This document shows positions 60,933 to 64,000 of a stretch of DNA of 64,000 nt, one piece after another (position 1 is the stretch's first letter; the number at the start of each line of letters is the position of its first letter). The notes beneath the pieces were generated by a model. The model worked only from the letters and a program-made list of their open reading frames with translations. It was not told the origin of the DNA and searched no databases. This DNA is from an uncultured Roseateles sp. (lineage in GTDB: Bacteria > Pseudomonadota > Gammaproteobacteria > Burkholderiales > Burkholderiaceae_C): positions 1-64,000 of the forward strand of contig NZ_CAMFJS010000001.1 in assembly GCF_945956965.1 (NCBI RefSeq), written 5' to 3'. A program made the translations under genes and the position numbers.

Positions 60933-62315
60933 ATGGTCCGGATTTTCAGTCACTACCTGCACAGGCAGACATTGCTTCATGTGCTGTTCGACTTGGGCTT
61001 GATCCTGTTCGCCGTCGTAGCGGTTGTGCTCAGCCAAGGTGACGCCGGCGCTTCTGCCATCCCTTTCGTGGCCTCTCATGGTTTGTCCCTGGCCGGATGC
61101 ATGTTCATCATCAATTCGGCGAGCGGCCTTTATCAGCATGTCCACAATCGCTCGGTGACTGAGTCTTGTGCTCGTGCGCTCCTGGGCTTGATGTTCGGCC
61201 TGCCGCTTGCTTATGCCATTTTCAGTTTCCTGCCAACCAATACCGGCCACCGCGAACTGATTACTTTGGGTGCAATGGTCGCTGTGGCCGCTGTGATGGT
61301 GCACAGGGTATATGCAGCCCACTCCGCAACACAGTCGCGCATCCGCAGTCGGATTCTGATTTTCGGTTCTGGCCCTGCCGCAAAGTCCGTTGGCGCAACC
61401 CTCAAGGCATCAGACCCTCAGGCGCAAATCGTTGGATATCTTCCTGGCCCGAACGAAGAGAGTTCCTGCATTGCCGAGGATGAAATCATCCAGATGAACG
61501 GCACGTTGACGGACACGGCACGCCGCCTCCACGTCAATGAAATCGTGGTGGCTTTGTCGGAACGTCGCGGCGGCAGCATGCCTTTGCGCCAATTGCTGGA
61601 TTGCAAGCTGTACGGCATTCGTGTCGTCGATATCGCCACCCATTTCGAGAAGACGCTGGCTCAAATCAAGATCAGCCACGTCAACGCCGGGTGGCTGATC
61701 TTCGGGGATGGTTTCAATCAAGGCGTGGTGCGCACGGCGATCAAGCGTGTGTTTGACGTTGTCTCTGCCTCACTCATCTTTGTTGCTGCTTTGCCCGTCA
61801 TGCTGGTGACCGCGGTCTGCATCAAACTCGAGTCCGCTGGCCCGGTTTTCTATCGCCAGGAACGTGTGGGCCTGAACGGCAAGCCTTTCAACGTCATCAA
61901 ATTCCGCAGCATGCGGACCGATGCTGAAAAGGATGGCAAGCCACGCTGGGCGACTTTGAATGACGACCGGGTGACCAAGGTTGGTCGCTTCATCCGCAAG
62001 GTTCGCATCGACGAATTGCCGCAATTGATCAATGTGCTGCAGGGCGATATGAGCATGGTCGGCCCGCGGCCCGAGCGCCAGTATTTTGTTGATGAATTGA
62101 TCAACAAAATTCCCTATTTCGCAGTTCGCCAAAGCGTCAAGCCGGGCGTGACAGGTTGGGCGCAGGTGCGCTACGAATATGGTTCGACAGTCGAGGACTC
62201 CGTCGAGAAACTGCAATACGACCTCTACTACGTCAAGAATCACACCATGTTCCTTGACATGCTGATCATGCTTGAAACCGTCGCCGTTGTGCTGACGGGT
62301 AAAGGCGCCCGCTAA
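60933..62315 (+). CDS. XrtA/PEP-CTERM system sugar transferase (TIGR03013 type)
   Basis: The protein has 460 residues and is a polyprenyl-phosphate hexose-1-phosphate transferase. It has four N-terminal membrane helices, a CoA-binding-like Rossmann part (RILIFGSGPAAKSVGATL), a fifth hydrophobic segment (VVSASLIFVAALPVML) and the catalytic bacterial sugar transferase domain (GPVFYRQERVGLNGKPF, FRSMRTDAEKDG, RIDELPQLINVLQGDMS). It starts assembly of an exopolysaccharide repeat unit on the inner membrane. The family is defined by its place in exosortase A loci, and the following prsK confirms this. Confidence 0.95.
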   Translation: MVRIFSHYLHRQTLLHVLFDLGLILFAVVAVVLSQGDAGASAIPFVASHGLSLAGCMFIINSASGLYQHVHNRSVTESCARALLGLMFGLPLAYAIFSFLPTNTGHRELITLGAMVAVAAVMVHRVYAAHSATQSRIRSRILIFGSGPAAKSVGATLKASDPQAQIVGYLPGPNEESSCIAEDEIIQMNGTLTDTARRLHVNEIVVALSERRGGSMPLRQLLDCKLYGIRVVDIATHFEKTLAQIKISHVNAGWLIFGDGFNQGVVRTAIKRVFDVVSASLIFVAALPVMLVTAVCIKLESAGPVFYRQERVGLNGKPFNVIKFRSMRTDAEKDGKPRWATLNDDRVTKVGRFIRKVRIDELPQLINVLQGDMSMVGPRPERQYFVDELINKIPYFAVRQSVKPGVTGWAQVRYEYGSTVEDSVEKLQYDLYYVKNHTMFLDMLIMLETVAVVLTGKGAR

Positions 62316-62369
62316 TCCATGTGACTTTTCCCTGGTAAGAATACCGGGGCCTCTGGCGGGTCAGGCCGC

Positions 62370-64000
62370 ATGTTCCAATCACGCATGCTTAATGGCTTAG
62401 TGGATCTTGCTCTGATTGGTGATGGCTTGGCAATGCTGGCCTACGCCGCATTTGCCCTTTATTTTGGCCGCCGCCTTTGGTGGACCCGAACTGCGGCAGT
62501 CAACCCTGTTTCCCTCACCTTTTTGTCGGCCCTGCTTTGCAGCGCGCTTTGGGCCGCATTTAATCTACTGGGGAAATGGCAGACTAGCCCGCATACTTTG
62601 GTGCAGTGGTTGATCCCTTTTGCAGATTGGCTGCGCTATGGCCTCTGGTTTGGATTCCTGCTTCTGCTGCTTCAGCCAAACACCGAAAAAAAGCTGAGCG
62701 ACTCAGTTTCTCAGTTTCTGCCGTTTGTACTGGCCGGTCTTGGATTCGGCATCCTTCTGCTTGTCGCTAGGGGCTTAGATGACAAACTAGGCAGCGATCT
62801 GGCGCGCTATTCAGCTTTTGCGCTGCTGGCTCAATCGGTGCTTGGCTTGCTTTTGGTGGAGCAATTGCTGCGCAATGCCACCGAAGATTCGCGCTGGAAT
62901 GTCAAGCCGGTTTGCCTTGGTTTAGGCACCATCTTTGCATTTGACCTGTTTACCTATTCTCAAGCCGCACTTTTCCGTCAATTTGATGGAGATGCCTTGG
63001 TGGTCAGGTCTGCCGTTCATGCCTGCGCTGTTCCTGTGCTTTTTATTGCCTCGCGGCGGCATGTCAATTGGCTAGAAAAGCTTCATGTCTCGCGCGCAGC
63101 AGTTTTCCATTCGGCAAGTCTTTTGCTGGTGGGCGGCTATTTGCTGCTTGTCTCCGCCATTGGGTATTACGTTCGCTTTACCGGTGGTGAATGGGGCCGT
63201 GCTTTACAACTGGCCTTGGTCTCCGGCGCTCTCTTGGCGCTTGCTGCGCTAGTCCTGTCAGGTTCGATGCGATCTAGGCTGAAGGTCTATATCAGCAAGA
63301 ACTTCTTCAATTACCGATACGACTACCGGGAAGAGTGGTTGCGCTTTACGGCGACGCTCTCGTCGGGCGATGTTTCGCAGGGCATGGGTGTGGTGGTTGT
63401 CCGGGCTTTGGCAAATTTGGTGGAGAGCCCTGCTGGGTCGCTGTGGTTACAGCGCAGTTCAGACCAAGTCTTGAACCAGACCGCGCGCTGGAATCTACCG
63501 GCAGATGCAAATATTGAACCCATCAACTCACAGTTCAGCGAGTTCTTACGCCAGCAAGCCTGGATACTTGACCTGAACGACATTCGCGCCAAGCCTGAAC
63601 AGTACGGCAATGTAAACCCCCCCGCCTGGTTGCTCAGCGATTCGAAGTACTGGTTGTTGATCCCCCTTTTGGTCGGTGAGGAGTTGTTCGGTTTCGTCAT
63701 TCTCGGGCACGCCCGCGCGGCCATTGAAATCAACTGGGAGGTTCGGGATCTGTTGAAAACCGCCAGTCGCCAAGCCTCCAGTTATTTGGCGCAGATGCTG
63801 GCCTCGGAAGCTTTGTTGGAGTCAAAGAAATTCGACTCTTTCAATCGAATGTCTGCCTTCGTGGTGCACGACCTCAAGAATATCGTGACCCAGCTTTCTT
63901 TAATGTTGAAGAATGCTCAGCGCTTGGGCGATAACCCTGAGTTTCAACAGGACATGCTCGATACCGTGGAAAACTCTTTGGGGAAGATGCGGCAATTGAT
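62370..64000 (+). CDS. prsK: XrtA/PEP-CTERM system histidine kinase PrsK, N-terminal part (cut by window end)
   Basis: The frame is open from ATG 62370 to the window edge (543 residues seen); ATG 62385 is an alternative. About eight membrane helices fill residues 10-290. A GAF-like domain follows (about 330-475; WLLIPLLVGEELFGFVILG). Then a HisKA-like dimerisation helix has the phospho-acceptor His500 in AFVVHDLKNIVTQLSLML. The ATPase domain lies beyond the window. PrsK acts with the sigma-54 regulator PrsR, usually the next gene, to control PEP-CTERM and exopolysaccharide genes. Confidence 0.93.
   Translation, partial: MFQSRMLNGLVDLALIGDGLAMLAYAAFALYFGRRLWWTRTAAVNPVSLTFLSALLCSALWAAFNLLGKWQTSPHTLVQWLIPFADWLRYGLWFGFLLLLLQPNTEKKLSDSVSQFLPFVLAGLGFGILLLVARGLDDKLGSDLARYSAFALLAQSVLGLLLVEQLLRNATEDSRWNVKPVCLGLGTIFAFDLFTYSQAALFRQFDGDALVVRSAVHACAVPVLFIASRRHVNWLEKLHVSRAAVFHSASLLLVGGYLLLVSAIGYYVRFTGGEWGRALQLALVSGALLALAALVLSGSMRSRLKVYISKNFFNYRYDYREEWLRFTATLSSGDVSQGMGVVVVRALANLVESPAGSLWLQRSSDQVLNQTARWNLPADANIEPINSQFSEFLRQQAWILDLNDIRAKPEQYGNVNPPAWLLSDSKYWLLIPLLVGEELFGFVILGHARAAIEINWEVRDLLKTASRQASSYLAQMLASEALLESKKFDSFNRMSAFVVHDLKNIVTQLSLMLKNAQRLGDNPEFQQDMLDTVENSLGKMRQL

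Overview
The window looks like chromosomal DNA of a high-GC betaproteobacterium, order Burkholderiales, probably the Roseateles/Rubrivivax/Leptothrix (Sphaerotilaceae) group. The basis is the gene content and order (LysR-leuCDB-asd-fimV-truA-trpFBA-accD-folC-SPOR-cvpA-purF-metZ-gltX, and smc-zipA-ligA), together with XrtA/PEP-CTERM exopolysaccharide genes. No sequence search was possible, so the taxonomy is an inference from family knowledge.

Left end (1-4285): the 5' part of a very repetitive minus-strand gene encoding tandem octapeptides, arranged in 408-bp higher-order repeats. Divergent from it are a family 2 glycosyltransferase and a glycosyltransferase-methyltransferase fusion. This is the most accessory-looking part of the window. 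4288-13597: a GntR regulator, then a tightly overlapping propionyl-CoA/methylmalonyl-CoA operon (mutase, GNAT acetyltransferase, MeaB chaperone GTPase, carboxyltransferase, an unknown exported protein, biotin carboxylase, VOC protein). A near-palindrome overlaps the shared promoter region. 13661-20451: a periplasmic binding-protein-like gene, then LysR-leuC-leuD-leuB and asd. 20778-35319: a long run of plus-strand housekeeping genes covering pilus/polarity (fimV), tRNA modification, tryptophan, fatty acid, folate, purine, methionine and glutamyl-tRNA synthesis.

35435-36383 holds a duplicated tRNA triad (Ala-GGC, Glu-TTC, Asp-GTC, twice), each triad followed by a strong terminator. lexA follows, with two LexA boxes in the interval it shares with a divergent asparaginase. 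38408-40917 is a minus-strand group: a PEP-CTERM-anchored phytase/esterase-like protein, then ohr and ohrR. 41183-49204 is a minus-strand cluster (queF-dapC-dapD-pilU-dapE-prmB-yheS) that mixes diaminopimelate synthesis, twitching motility, ribosome methylation and an ABC-F protein. 49617-60510 is smc-zipA, then a ~4-kb block of envelope and binding-protein genes (PstS-like protein, porin, solute-binding protein, CorC/HlyC-type membrane protein), then ligA.

Right end (60933-64000): the XrtA/PEP-CTERM system sugar transferase and the start of the histidine kinase prsK, cut by the window edge. Together with the PEP-CTERM protein at 38.4-39.9 kb this shows a working exosortase/exopolysaccharide system. 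No CRISPR array, integrase, insertion sequence or prophage is visible. The best candidates for something undescribed are the octad-repeat protein with its adjacent glycosylation genes, the unknown exported protein and small leader ORF inside the propionyl-CoA operon, and several structured intergenic regions.
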